DNA from: Amycolatopsis endophytica | GTDB taxonomy: Bacteria > Actinomycetota > Actinomycetes > Mycobacteriales > Pseudonocardiaceae | Length of the DNA stretch: 64,000 nucleotides | Assembly (NCBI RefSeq): GCF_013410405.1 | Contig: NZ_JACCFK010000001.1 | Span: 1,240,001-1,304,000, forward strand | Direction of reading: 5' to 3' | Part shown: positions 24,451 through 32,990 of the stretch, in pieces | Layout of the letters: each line of letters starts with the position of its first letter | Numbering within the stretch: the stretch's first letter is position 1 | Notes under the pieces: generated by a model | What the model was told of the DNA's origin: nothing | The model's input: only the letters and a program-made list of their open reading frames with translations | The model's database searches: none | Translations under genes and position numbers: made by a program

Positions 24451-25637
24451 GCCAGCCAGGGGTTCTGCTCGACCGCGACGGCACGATCATCGTCGACAGC
24501 GGGTACGTCGGCTCGGTCGACCGGGTCGAGTTCATCGACGGGTCCATCGAGGCCATCGCGGCGCTCAACCGCGCGGGCATCCCGGTGGCGGTGGTGACCA
24601 ACCAGGCCGGGGTGGCGCGCGGCTACTACGGCATCGCCGATGTCGAGCAGGTCCACAAGCACATGATCGCCGAGATGGCGCGGCACGGCGCGCACGTCGA
24701 CCTGTGGCTGTTCTGCCCCTACCACCCGGACGGCATCGTACAGGCGTTCGCTCGCCGCAGCGCCGACCGCAAACCGGGGCCGGGCATGGCGCTGGCCGCG
24801 GCGGAGGCGCTCGACCTGGACCTGGCCAAGTCGTGGGTGGTCGGCGACAGCCCCTCCGACGTCGGCCTCGCCCGCGCGGTCGGTGCGAAGCCGCTGCACG
24901 TCGGGCCGGCCGGGTCGGCGGTCGACAACGTGGACACCTTCGCCGACCTCGCCGCCGCGGTGCGGTTCATCCTCGGCGACGGCGAGCTGGCCATGGTCAC
25001 GCGGGACGAACGGCCGGTCAAGTTCCCCGCCGCCCGGTTCCACCGCGCCGACTCCTACGGCGGTGCCTACGTCAACGAGCTGGCCCGCGCGTTCGCCACC
25101 GTCGACCTGGAGCAGGTCAGCCGCGCGGCGAAGATCCTCAACGACGCGCACGACCGCGACGCGGCGATCTTCGCCTGCGGCAACGGCGGATCCGCGTCGA
25201 TCGCCAACCACCTCCAGTGCGATCACCTCAAGGGCGTCCGCAACGGCACCGGCGTCACGGCGCGCGTGCTGAGCCTGAGCACCAACGTCGAACTGTTCAG
25301 CGCCATCGCCAACGACCTCGGCTACGAGCACGTCTTCTCCTACCAGCTGCAGTCGCAGGCGCGGCCGGGTGACGTGCTGATCACCATCTCGTCCTCCGGC
25401 CGGTCGCCGAACATCGTGCGGGCGATCGACTGGGCCGTGGCGAACGGGATGCACACCATCTCGCTCACCGGTTTCGCAGGCGGCGCCGCCCGCCGTCGCG
25501 CCCACGTCTGCCTCCACGTCGACTCCACCAACTACGGAATCGTCGAAGACGCCCACCAGGCGTGCATGCACCTGCTGGCCCAGTACGTCCGACAGTCGAG
25601 GATGACCCCAGATGCCGTTGCCTCCCAGACCTTCTGA
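24447..25637 (+). CDS. Fused heptose-bisphosphate phosphatase (GmhB-like) and phosphoheptose isomerase (GmhA-like)
   Basis: A 396-residue bifunctional protein. Residues 1-180 are a HAD phosphatase like GmhB: DRDGT with Asp9 and Asp11, VTNQAGVARG, KPGPGM and VGDSPSD. Residues about 200-390 are a SIS-domain isomerase like GmhA (CGNGGSASIANHLQCDHLKG, TISSSGRSPNIV). GmhA converts sedoheptulose-7-phosphate to heptose-7-phosphate; GmhB removes the C7 phosphate from the bisphosphate. With HddA (28582-29571) and HddC (27887-28585), all four steps to GDP-D-glycero-alpha-D-manno-heptose are present. In classical pathways these are separate genes. GTG start at 24447. Confidence 0.85.
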   Translation: MSQPGVLLDRDGTIIVDSGYVGSVDRVEFIDGSIEAIAALNRAGIPVAVVTNQAGVARGYYGIADVEQVHKHMIAEMARHGAHVDLWLFCPYHPDGIVQAFARRSADRKPGPGMALAAAEALDLDLAKSWVVGDSPSDVGLARAVGAKPLHVGPAGSAVDNVDTFADLAAAVRFILGDGELAMVTRDERPVKFPAARFHRADSYGGAYVNELARAFATVDLEQVSRAAKILNDAHDRDAAIFACGNGGSASIANHLQCDHLKGVRNGTGVTARVLSLSTNVELFSAIANDLGYEHVFSYQLQSQARPGDVLITISSSGRSPNIVRAIDWAVANGMHTISLTGFAGGAARRRAHVCLHVDSTNYGIVEDAHQACMHLLAQYVRQSRMTPDAVASQTF

Positions 25638-26784
25638 CCGCATGCGCGTCGCGATCAACCTGCTCACCGACGATCCGGTCAACCCCTCGGGCGCGCACTG
25701 GTTCTGGACCCGGGTGATCCCCGAGATGGCGAAACGGCTCACCGACGGCGAGTCGTTCCACCTGATGGTGAGCCCGAAATCGCGGCCGACGCACTCCGGG
25801 TACGGGCGGGGCGTCGACTACATCACCTACCCGTGGTCGAACGAGAAGCGCAACCTTCGGACGCTGTCCGAGCACGTGTACTCACCGCTGCGCCTGCCGC
25901 TGGGCAAGATCGACGTGCTGAACACGCTGATGGCGCCGATCGTCAGGTCGGCGCCGAAGCTCGTGGTGCACATCAAGACCCTGCACGCCTACACGACACC
26001 GCAGGCGATCACACCGGCCGCGCGGCTGTACCGGCAGCTGAGCTACCCGCGCACGGCCCGTCTCGCGGACGCGATCATCCTCAACTCGCGCAGCCTCGTC
26101 GACGAGGTCCAGCAGTACCTGAAAGTCGATCCGGCGAAGATCCGGCTCATCCCCGAGGCCGTGGACCACGACCTGTTCCGCCCGGGGGACCGGGACGAGG
26201 CGTTCGAGCACGTCTCGCGGCGCTACGGCGTGCGGGAGAACTTCGTGTTGTTCGTGTCTTCGTTGTGGCCGTACAAGAACTGCGAGGGTCTGATTCGCGC
26301 GTTCGCCGCGGCGAAGTCCGAGCTGGGCGGGCGGCAGCTGGTGGTCGTGGGACCGGGCCGTGACACCGAGTACGTCGGCGAGCTGAAAGCGCTGGCGTCC
26401 GAACTGGGTGTGGCGGGCGACATCGTGTGGGTCGGCGGGGTGCCGCTGGAGGAGACCGTGCACTTCTACCGCGCGGCCGACGTGTTCGTGTACCCGTCGC
26501 ACAACGAGACGTTCGGCCTGCCGATCCTGGAGGCGATGGCGTCGGCGTGCCCGGTGGTCACCTCCAACGTCACGGCGATGCCGGAGACCGCGGGCGGTGC
26601 GGCGCTGCTGGCCGATCCGAAGGACTCCGACTCGATCGCCGACCAGATCGTCAAGGCGTGCGGTCCGGAGGGCGAGCGGTTGCGCCTGCGCGGACCGGAA
26701 CGCGCGGGCGAGTTCACCTGGGCGGCGACCGCCGAGCGGACGCTGGAGGTCTACCGCGAAGTCCACGAGGGGCACGCCGAATGA
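25612..26784 (+). CDS. Glycosyltransferase family 4
   Basis: A 390-residue GT-B transferase of the GT4 family. Donor-domain signatures are clear: FVSSLWPYKNCEGLIRAFA, WVGGVPLEETVHFYRAADVFVYPS and NETFGLPILEAMASACPVV with the EX7E acids. It follows the heptose gene, and its start at 25612 (with GAGG upstream) overlaps that gene by 26 bases; a second candidate start is ATG 25642, where similarity to other GT4 proteins begins. Because it is embedded among heptose genes it may use GDP-heptose, which is inference. Confidence 0.87.
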   Translation: MPLPPRPSDRMRVAINLLTDDPVNPSGAHWFWTRVIPEMAKRLTDGESFHLMVSPKSRPTHSGYGRGVDYITYPWSNEKRNLRTLSEHVYSPLRLPLGKIDVLNTLMAPIVRSAPKLVVHIKTLHAYTTPQAITPAARLYRQLSYPRTARLADAIILNSRSLVDEVQQYLKVDPAKIRLIPEAVDHDLFRPGDRDEAFEHVSRRYGVRENFVLFVSSLWPYKNCEGLIRAFAAAKSELGGRQLVVVGPGRDTEYVGELKALASELGVAGDIVWVGGVPLEETVHFYRAADVFVYPSHNETFGLPILEAMASACPVVTSNVTAMPETAGGAALLADPKDSDSIADQIVKACGPEGERLRLRGPERAGEFTWAATAERTLEVYREVHEGHAE

Positions 26785-27890
26785 GGGTCCTGGTCACCGG
26801 CGGCGCCGGATTCATCGGTTCGCACACGTGCGACCGGCTGGTTTCGCTCGGGCACGAGGTGACCGTGCTCGACGTGCTCGCCGCGCCGGTGCACCGCGGC
26901 AAGCCGGAGCACCTCACGCCCGGCGTCGAGTTCTACGAGGGGGACGTGCGCAACCGCGACCTGATGCGCAACCTGCTGCGCCGCGCCGACGCCGTCTACC
27001 ACTTCGCCGCCTACCAGGACTACCTGCCGGACTTCGCGAAGTTCACCGACGTCAACGTCACCTCGACCGCGATGCTCTACGAGATCGTCGTCGCGGAGAA
27101 ACTCGACCTGGCGCGGATCGTGGTGGCGTCTTCGCAGGCCGCGATGGGCGAAGGTCTCTACCGCTGCCCCGAGCACGGTGAGCAGACGCCGGACATGCGG
27201 CCGGAGTCGGCGTTGATCCAGGCGAACTGGGATCTGGGCTGTGTGGTCTGCGGCGGGCCGATCGAGATGCTGCCGACACCGGAGCGGATCGCCAACCCGC
27301 AGAACGCCTACGGCATGTCCAAGCACGGCGGGGAGGTGGTGGCGGTCAACCTCGGGCGCCGGTACGGCATCCCGACGGTCGCCCTGCGCTACAGCATCGT
27401 GCAGGGGCCGCGGCAGTCCGTGTTCAACGCCTACTCCGGCGCGTGCCGCATCTTCAACCTGCACTACCTGCTCGGCAGCGCGCCCACTCTGTACGAGGAC
27501 GGCCGGGCGATCCGCGACTACGTCAACATCCACGACGTCGTCGACGCGAACGTGCTGGTGCTGACCGACGACCGCGCGGCGGGCCGCGTGTTCAACGTCG
27601 GCGGCGGCACCGGCTACACCACGCAGGAGTTCGCCGAGATCGTGCGACGGCAGTACGGTTCCGCGCTGCCGGGCCGGATCAGCGGCGAGTACCGCTTCGG
27701 CGACACCCGGCACATCACCTCCGACATCGACGCGCTCAAACAGCTGGGCTGGTCGCCCACGCGGACCCCGGCCGACTCGGTCGCCGAGTACGCGTCGTGG
27801 CTGCGCGGCATGCCGGGCCTGGACGCGATTCTGGCCGAGGCTGACGCCACGATGCGCGCGCTCGGCGTGGTCCGCAGGGCGGAAGCGTGA
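26781..27890 (+). CDS. NAD-dependent epimerase/dehydratase with a Cys-rich insertion
   Basis: A 369-residue extended-SDR sugar nucleotide epimerase. NAD motif GGAGFIGSH at residues 7-15; catalytic Tyr and Lys in NAYGMSKHGGE; SSQAAMG supplies the Ser. Between them is an unusual insertion (about residues 130-165) with four Cys and one His (RCPEHGE and LGCVVCGG), which may bind a metal. It overlaps the GT4 gene by ATGA and the next gene by GTGA. It probably epimerises the GDP-heptose or another NDP-hexose of this polymer, for example to a 6-deoxy or altro form; the product is not predictable. Confidence 0.85.
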   Translation: MRVLVTGGAGFIGSHTCDRLVSLGHEVTVLDVLAAPVHRGKPEHLTPGVEFYEGDVRNRDLMRNLLRRADAVYHFAAYQDYLPDFAKFTDVNVTSTAMLYEIVVAEKLDLARIVVASSQAAMGEGLYRCPEHGEQTPDMRPESALIQANWDLGCVVCGGPIEMLPTPERIANPQNAYGMSKHGGEVVAVNLGRRYGIPTVALRYSIVQGPRQSVFNAYSGACRIFNLHYLLGSAPTLYEDGRAIRDYVNIHDVVDANVLVLTDDRAAGRVFNVGGGTGYTTQEFAEIVRRQYGSALPGRISGEYRFGDTRHITSDIDALKQLGWSPTRTPADSVAEYASWLRGMPGLDAILAEADATMRALGVVRRAEA

Positions 27891-28585
27891 AGGCGTTCCT
27901 TCTGGCGGCAGGGAAGGGCACGCGGCTGCGGCCCCTGACCGACCACACGCCCAAGTGCCTGGTCGACATCGGCGGGCAGACGATGCTGGACGTCTGGCTC
28001 GACGCGCTGGAGGCGGCGGGTGTCGACGAGGTGCTGATCAACCTGCACCACCTCGCGCCGCTGGTGTGGGCGCACCTCGCCGAGCGACGAGGTGGTCTCC
28101 TCGTGCACGCGGTGCAGGAGCCGGAACTGCTCGGCAGCGCGGGCACGCTGTGGGCCAACCGCGGGTTCGTCGACGGGGAGGACATGTTCCTGGCGCTCAA
28201 CGCGGACAACCTCACCGACTTCGACCTGCGGATCCTGATCGAGGAGCACCGGGCCGGCGGGGCGATCGCGACGCTGTCGGTGTTCCACGCTCCGGATCCG
28301 ACGCGGTGCGGGATCCTCACAGTCTCCGACGGCCTGATCACCGGCTTTGCCGAGAAACCGGCCGAGCCACCGAGTGACTTGGCCAATGCGGGGATGTACG
28401 CGTTCTCCCCCGCCGTCCTCGACCTGGTCGCGCCACCGGCCCGCGACATCGGCTACGACCTGCTGCCGGAGCTCGTCGGGCGGGCCCGCGCCGTCCCGCT
28501 CGGCGATTCCTGGTTCCTCGACATCGGCACCCCGGAAGCACTGGCACGCGCCCGGGCGGAATGGCAAGGCAGGCGAGCATCGTGA
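27887..28585 (+). CDS. hddC: HddC-like heptose-1-phosphate guanylyltransferase
   Basis: A 232-residue nucleotidyltransferase with the GT-A-like NTP site LAAGKGTRLRPLT at residues 6-18, KCLVDIGG, LNADN (metal Asp) and GFAEKP. Proteins of this length next to an HddA-like kinase and GmhA/GmhB functions are D-glycero-alpha-D-manno-heptose-1-phosphate guanylyltransferases, giving GDP-heptose. By sequence alone it could be another sugar-1-phosphate nucleotidyltransferase; the neighbours decide the call. GTG start overlapping the epimerase stop; it overlaps the kinase by GTGA. Confidence 0.8.
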   Translation: MKAFLLAAGKGTRLRPLTDHTPKCLVDIGGQTMLDVWLDALEAAGVDEVLINLHHLAPLVWAHLAERRGGLLVHAVQEPELLGSAGTLWANRGFVDGEDMFLALNADNLTDFDLRILIEEHRAGGAIATLSVFHAPDPTRCGILTVSDGLITGFAEKPAEPPSDLANAGMYAFSPAVLDLVAPPARDIGYDLLPELVGRARAVPLGDSWFLDIGTPEALARARAEWQGRRAS

Positions 28586-29571
28586 TCATCACCCAGACCC
28601 CGCTGCGCATCGGGCTCGTCGGTGGCGGCACCGACCTGCCCAGCTACTACCGCGAGCACGGCGGCCGAGTCCTCAACGCGGCCATCGACAAGTACGTCTA
28701 CGTCGTGGTGAAGCAACGTTTCGACGACGAGATCTACGTGAACTACTCGCGCAAGGAAATCGTCTCCCGCGTCGAGGACCTGGAGCACGAGCTGGTGCGC
28801 GAGGCCCTGCACATGGCCGGGGTCCGCAGCGGCGTCGAGATCACCACGCTCGCCGACATCCCGTCGGCCGGGTCCGGGCTCGGGTCGTCGTCCTCGGTGA
28901 CCGTCGGGCTGCTGCACGCGCTGTTCGCCTACCAGGGCAGACAGGTGACCGCCGAGGAGCTGGCCGAGCGGGCCTGCGCCATCGAGATCGACCGGTGCCG
29001 CAAGCCGATCGGCAAGCAGGACCAGTACGCGGCGGCGTTCGGCGGACTGTGCGATCTGCAGTTCGGGCCCGGCGACGGGGTCGGTGTCGAGCAGATCGAG
29101 CTGCCCACCGCGGACCGGCGGAAGCTGCAGGAGGAGCTGATGCTGTTCTTCACCGGCATCACCCGCAGCGCCGACACGATCCTGGGCGAGCAGAACGCCA
29201 ACATCGGCGACCGGTTACCGCAGCTCGGGCAGCTGCGCGACCTGGCGGGCGAGGCGGCGGACGGCCTGCGCGGCCGGGACCTGTCCGCGCTGGGCACCGC
29301 GTTGCGCAAGAGCTGGGAAGCCAAGCGCGCGCTCGCCTCCGGCGTGTCCAACCCGCAGATCGACGAGGCCGTCGAAGCGGCGCTGTCGGCAGGCGCCTCG
29401 GGCGCGAAGGTCACCGGCGCGGGCGGCGGCGGGTTCCTGCTGGTCACCTGCCCGCTGGAACACCAGCAGGCCGTGCGCGACCGGCTCACCACCATGCGGG
29501 AACTCCCGATCAAACTGGAGCGGCTCGGATCCCGGGTCATCTTCAACGTGCACCGCGACATCTGGAGCTGA
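28582..29571 (+). CDS. hddA: HddA-like heptose-7-phosphate kinase (GHMP family)
   Basis: A 329-residue GHMP kinase. Conserved motifs: TPLRIGLVGGGTDLPSYY at the N-terminus, the ATP loop PSAGSGLGSSSSVTVG and the C-terminal GAGGGGFLLV. It matches HddA, which phosphorylates D-glycero-D-manno-heptose-7-phosphate at C1. I choose GTG 28582 because it overlaps the previous stop as GTGA, like most junctions in this operon, and because HddA proteins begin with this segment; an ATG at 28561 would add seven residues. The stop overlaps the next start (TGATG). Confidence 0.87.
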   Translation: MIITQTPLRIGLVGGGTDLPSYYREHGGRVLNAAIDKYVYVVVKQRFDDEIYVNYSRKEIVSRVEDLEHELVREALHMAGVRSGVEITTLADIPSAGSGLGSSSSVTVGLLHALFAYQGRQVTAEELAERACAIEIDRCRKPIGKQDQYAAAFGGLCDLQFGPGDGVGVEQIELPTADRRKLQEELMLFFTGITRSADTILGEQNANIGDRLPQLGQLRDLAGEAADGLRGRDLSALGTALRKSWEAKRALASGVSNPQIDEAVEAALSAGASGAKVTGAGGGGFLLVTCPLEHQQAVRDRLTTMRELPIKLERLGSRVIFNVHRDIWS

Positions 29572-30233
29572 TGAACACCTCGACGCCCCCTCCCGCCATC
29601 CCGCTCGCGCTGCGCCTGCCACTGGCGGCGGTGGCGTTCGCCGCGGCCGCGGTTTCCGTGGTGTTCGCGGTGCTCTTCGCCGGAGACCGTACCGGGACCG
29701 GGCTCGACCGGAGCGCCTACGACGCGTTGAAGGGCAGCGTCGACGGGGACGGGTTCGGGTACGACGTGTCCTGGACCATCGGCACCGCGGGTGATCCGTT
29801 GTGGGCAGGCGGTCTGGTGGTGATCCTCGCGGCGATCTGCTTCGCGTTGGAACGCAGGCGGCTGGCGCTGCTCTCCCTCGCCGGCCCCGCCTTGACCGGG
29901 GTCGTCACGACGGTGGCGAAACCGTTGGTGGAACGTGTGATCAACGGCGACCACCTGTCCTACCCCAGCGGGCACACGGCACTGCTCACCTCGCTCGGAA
30001 TAGTCGTCGGACTGCTGCTCACCGACCTGTTCCGGCTCGGCCGCGCCCGCGGGCTGCCCCTCGTGCTGGGCCTGGCCCTGCTGTGCGGCGCGGCGATGTC
30101 GTGGTCGCAGACCGCGTCCCGGGTCCACTACCTGACCGACACGATCGGCGGCTTCTGCTCCGCGGTCACGCTGGTGATCGCCACCGGCCTGGTCATCGAT
30201 CGACTAGCCGATCGGGTGAAGGTCAAGGGGTAA
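29571..30233 (+). CDS. PAP2-family membrane phosphatase
   Basis: A 220-residue integral membrane protein with about five to six hydrophobic segments and the PAP2 acid phosphatase signatures KPLVERVI (degenerate KXXXXXXRP), SYPSGHTAL (PSGH) and SRVHYLTDTIGG (SRXXXXXHXXXD). In a polysaccharide operon it could dephosphorylate undecaprenyl diphosphate released by polymerisation, recycling carrier lipid. A similar protein is encoded at 39489-40157 on the other side of the lasso cluster. It starts with TGATG overlap. Confidence 0.85.
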   Translation: MNTSTPPPAIPLALRLPLAAVAFAAAAVSVVFAVLFAGDRTGTGLDRSAYDALKGSVDGDGFGYDVSWTIGTAGDPLWAGGLVVILAAICFALERRRLALLSLAGPALTGVVTTVAKPLVERVINGDHLSYPSGHTALLTSLGIVVGLLLTDLFRLGRARGLPLVLGLALLCGAAMSWSQTASRVHYLTDTIGGFCSAVTLVIATGLVIDRLADRVKVKG

Positions 30234-30293
30234 CGGCGCTTCCCGCCACGACGACTCCTGTAGACGGACAGAGCTACGGACGGGGGCCAGTGG

Positions 30294-31838
30294 ATGAAGA
30301 CGAGCAGCCGCGTGGCGGCGCTCGCGCTCGGGGCGGGTGTCCTCGCGGTGGCGGGGATCGTCGCCGTTTCCATCCCCGATCCTGCCCCTCCCGTCGGTGC
30401 CCCGCCCGTGGCGAACGCCGCCCCGGCTCGATCCGCTCCGCCTGCCGCGGTGTGCGGCAGCCCGTCCCTCACCGGTCCGGCCACCCCGCCACCGGGCGCC
30501 GTCGTGGTCCCGTCGGGCAGCAACGCGGACTTCGACTTCGGCACCCCCGGCGCGACGTACTGGTTCGCGCCCGGCGTCCACACGCTGGCCCCCGGCGAGT
30601 ACTCGCAGATCGCGCCGGGCGAGGACGCGACCCTGCTCGGCGGGCCCGGCGCGGTACTCGACGGCAACCGGGACAACCGGTACGCGATCACCGGACGCGC
30701 CACCGGCGTCACCATCCGGTACCTGACGGTCCGCAACTTCGTCGCGCCACGCGACGAGGGCGTGGTCAACCACGACTCCGGCGACGGCTGGACCGTCGAG
30801 CACAACACCCTGACCGGCAACCGCGGGGCGGCTTTGATGGCGGGCGCCGCGAACCGGATCACCGGGAACTGCCTGCGCGACAACGGGCAGTACGGCCTCA
30901 ACGCCTACCAGTCCGGCAACCGGATCACCGGGCTCGTGGTCGAGGGCAATGAGTTCACCGGCAACAACACCGAGGACTGGGAATCCCAGATGCCCGGCTG
31001 CGGCTGCACCGGCGCGATGAAGTTCTGGGCGGTGAACGGCGCTGACGTCCGGAACAACTGGATCCACCGCAACCGCGGCACGGGCCTGTGGGCGGACACG
31101 AACAACAACGACTTCCTGATCGAGGGCAACCTCATCGAGGACAACGAGGGCACCGGGATCTTCTACGAGATCTCCTACAACGCGACGATCCGCGGCAACA
31201 CCCTGCGGAACAACGGGTGGGCGACCGGGCGCGAGTTCGCCGGCGAGCGCGACCCGTTCCCGGCAGGTGCGATCTACCTGTCCGAGACCGACGGCGACGC
31301 GCGCGTGCCCGCGCGGACCGCGAAGATCGAGGTCACCGGCAACCTGCTGGAAAACAACTGGGGCGGGGTCGTCGCGTGGGCGAACGCGGACCGGTTCTGC
31401 AACTCCACGGCGTCCACGACATCGGACTGCACGCTCCTGGTCGGACCGGAAAACACCGCTGTGTGCTCACCCCCGGCGATCACCCGCGAGCCGCTGTTCA
31501 CCGACTGCCGGTGGTGGACCTCGGACCTGGACGTCCACGGCAACACGTTCACTTTCGACCCGGCCGCGGTCGACGGCGGCTGCCCGGTGGAGTTCTGCGG
31601 CCGGATGGCGTTGCTCTCGAACTACGGCAGCTCACCGGAGTGGTCACCCTACCAGGGCGACGTGATCCAGCAGCACATCGTGTTCTCCGCAGGCAACCGG
31701 TGGCACGACAACACCTACCTCGGCCCCTGGCGGTTCACGGTTCCGGACATGAGCACGACGGTGACGGCGGCGGACTGGACTTCGGCGCCCTACCGGCAGG
31801 ACGCGGGCAGCACGTTCGACGGCCGCCCGCACGGATGA
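30294..31838 (+). CDS. Secreted right-handed beta-helix protein, paralogue of 21621-23135
   Basis: A 514-residue exported protein whose body matches the lipoprotein at 21621-23135 segment by segment: DEGVVNHDSG, GNRGAALMAGA, GCGCTGAMKFW, WADTNNNDFLIEGN, GDARVPART and LLSNYGSSPEWSPYQ. The N-terminus is a plain signal or anchor (hydrophobic residues 8-26) with no lipobox Cys, so this copy is secreted or membrane-anchored by its signal. The conserved Cys pairs are kept, arguing for the same fold and disulfides. The likely role is modification of the secreted polymer (lyase or epimerase). A 60-bp gap precedes it. Confidence 0.8.
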   Translation: MKTSSRVAALALGAGVLAVAGIVAVSIPDPAPPVGAPPVANAAPARSAPPAAVCGSPSLTGPATPPPGAVVVPSGSNADFDFGTPGATYWFAPGVHTLAPGEYSQIAPGEDATLLGGPGAVLDGNRDNRYAITGRATGVTIRYLTVRNFVAPRDEGVVNHDSGDGWTVEHNTLTGNRGAALMAGAANRITGNCLRDNGQYGLNAYQSGNRITGLVVEGNEFTGNNTEDWESQMPGCGCTGAMKFWAVNGADVRNNWIHRNRGTGLWADTNNNDFLIEGNLIEDNEGTGIFYEISYNATIRGNTLRNNGWATGREFAGERDPFPAGAIYLSETDGDARVPARTAKIEVTGNLLENNWGGVVAWANADRFCNSTASTTSDCTLLVGPENTAVCSPPAITREPLFTDCRWWTSDLDVHGNTFTFDPAAVDGGCPVEFCGRMALLSNYGSSPEWSPYQGDVIQQHIVFSAGNRWHDNTYLGPWRFTVPDMSTTVTAADWTSAPYRQDAGSTFDGRPHG

Positions 31839-31850
31839 GCGGAGGTTCCC

Positions 31851-32978
31851 ATGGGACGCGAACTGTGCGCGGAATCCGAATACCCGGCGGCATTGCTCGC
31901 CGTGGCGGCGTACCGGCTGCCGGGCGCCGACCGGGCGTTCCCGGCCGAACCGTTGCCGTCCGCGGAGTGGGACGCGGTGCTCGCCGCGGCGCGCAAGCAC
32001 CGGATGACGGGCCTGTTGATGGCGGCGATCGCCGCCGGCGCGTTCGCGGCGACCGGTGAGCAGGCGGAGTCGGTCAAGTCCGCGCACGCCCGGAACCAGA
32101 TGCGGGTGCTGGCGCTGGAGCGCGAACTGCTGCGGGTGCTCGACCTGCTGGAGGGCGCCGGCATCGAGTCGCGCCTGCTCAAGGGCGCCGCGGTGGCGCA
32201 CCTGGACTACCCGGACCCGGCGTTGCGGTCGTTCAACGACCTGGACGTGCTGGTGCGCGCGGACGACATCGAGCGGACCGTCGAGGTGCTGGGCACCGCC
32301 GGGTTCGAACGCACCCTGGCCGAGCCGCGGCCGGGTTTCGACCGGCGGTTCGACAAGGGCATGACGCTGCGCCCGCCCGCCGGGTACGAGCTGGACCTGC
32401 ACCGGACGTTCGTGCTGGGTCCGTGGGGCCGGATGGTGGACCTCGACGCGGTGTGGGATTCGGGGCAGTCGTTCACCGTCGCGGGTCGTCAGGTGCTCGC
32501 GCTGTCGCTGCCGAACCGCTTCATGCACGCGTGCTACCACGCCGCGCTCGGCGACTGGCCCCTGCGGCTCGGGTCGCTGCGGGACGTGGCGGAGATGTTG
32601 CGCAGGCTCGACCGCGACAGCTCCGCGGTGCTGCGGCTCGCCGCGTCGTGGGGCGCCGAAGCCGTCGTCGCCGCTGCGGTGGCGGACACGGTGCGGCTGC
32701 TGGGTATCAAGGTGCCCGGCCCACTGGCCCGGTGGGCGGTGGCGTACGTACCCAGCGCACGGGAGGAGTCGTGGCTGGCACTGCACACCCACGCCGGGAA
32801 GACCTTCACGGCGCAAGCCGTGGCAACGCTGAAGGTGCTTCCCTGGCGGGACAAGCCGAGCTACCTGAGGGCCCTGGTGTTCCCCGACGCGCAATACACG
32901 GCGGACCGGCACCGCTCCCCCCTGCGGCGATTCACCTACGCCCTGCGCGAGGTACGCAAAGGCACGCCAGTCAGGTAG
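31851..32978 (+). CDS. Nucleotidyltransferase-fold protein of the lasso-tailoring type
   Basis: A 375-residue member of the NTP_transf_5 family. The signature LLKGAAVAHLDYPD followed by RSFNDLDVLV (the metal-binding DLD) lies near residues 112-135, and ELDLHRTF supplies the third acid. Such proteins occur in lasso clusters that also have an HprK-like kinase; in the pseudomycoidin pathway the homologue sugar-modifies the phosphorylated C-terminal Ser. It lies 12 bp after the polysaccharide operon and 12 bp from the convergent lasso cyclase, so it may be transcribed with the polysaccharide genes. Its membership in the lasso pathway is inferred. Confidence 0.75.
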   Translation: MGRELCAESEYPAALLAVAAYRLPGADRAFPAEPLPSAEWDAVLAAARKHRMTGLLMAAIAAGAFAATGEQAESVKSAHARNQMRVLALERELLRVLDLLEGAGIESRLLKGAAVAHLDYPDPALRSFNDLDVLVRADDIERTVEVLGTAGFERTLAEPRPGFDRRFDKGMTLRPPAGYELDLHRTFVLGPWGRMVDLDAVWDSGQSFTVAGRQVLALSLPNRFMHACYHAALGDWPLRLGSLRDVAEMLRRLDRDSSAVLRLAASWGAEAVVAAAVADTVRLLGIKVPGPLARWAVAYVPSAREESWLALHTHAGKTFTAQAVATLKVLPWRDKPSYLRALVFPDAQYTADRHRSPLRRFTYALREVRKGTPVR

Positions 32979-32990
32979 CCCTGCCCCGGC

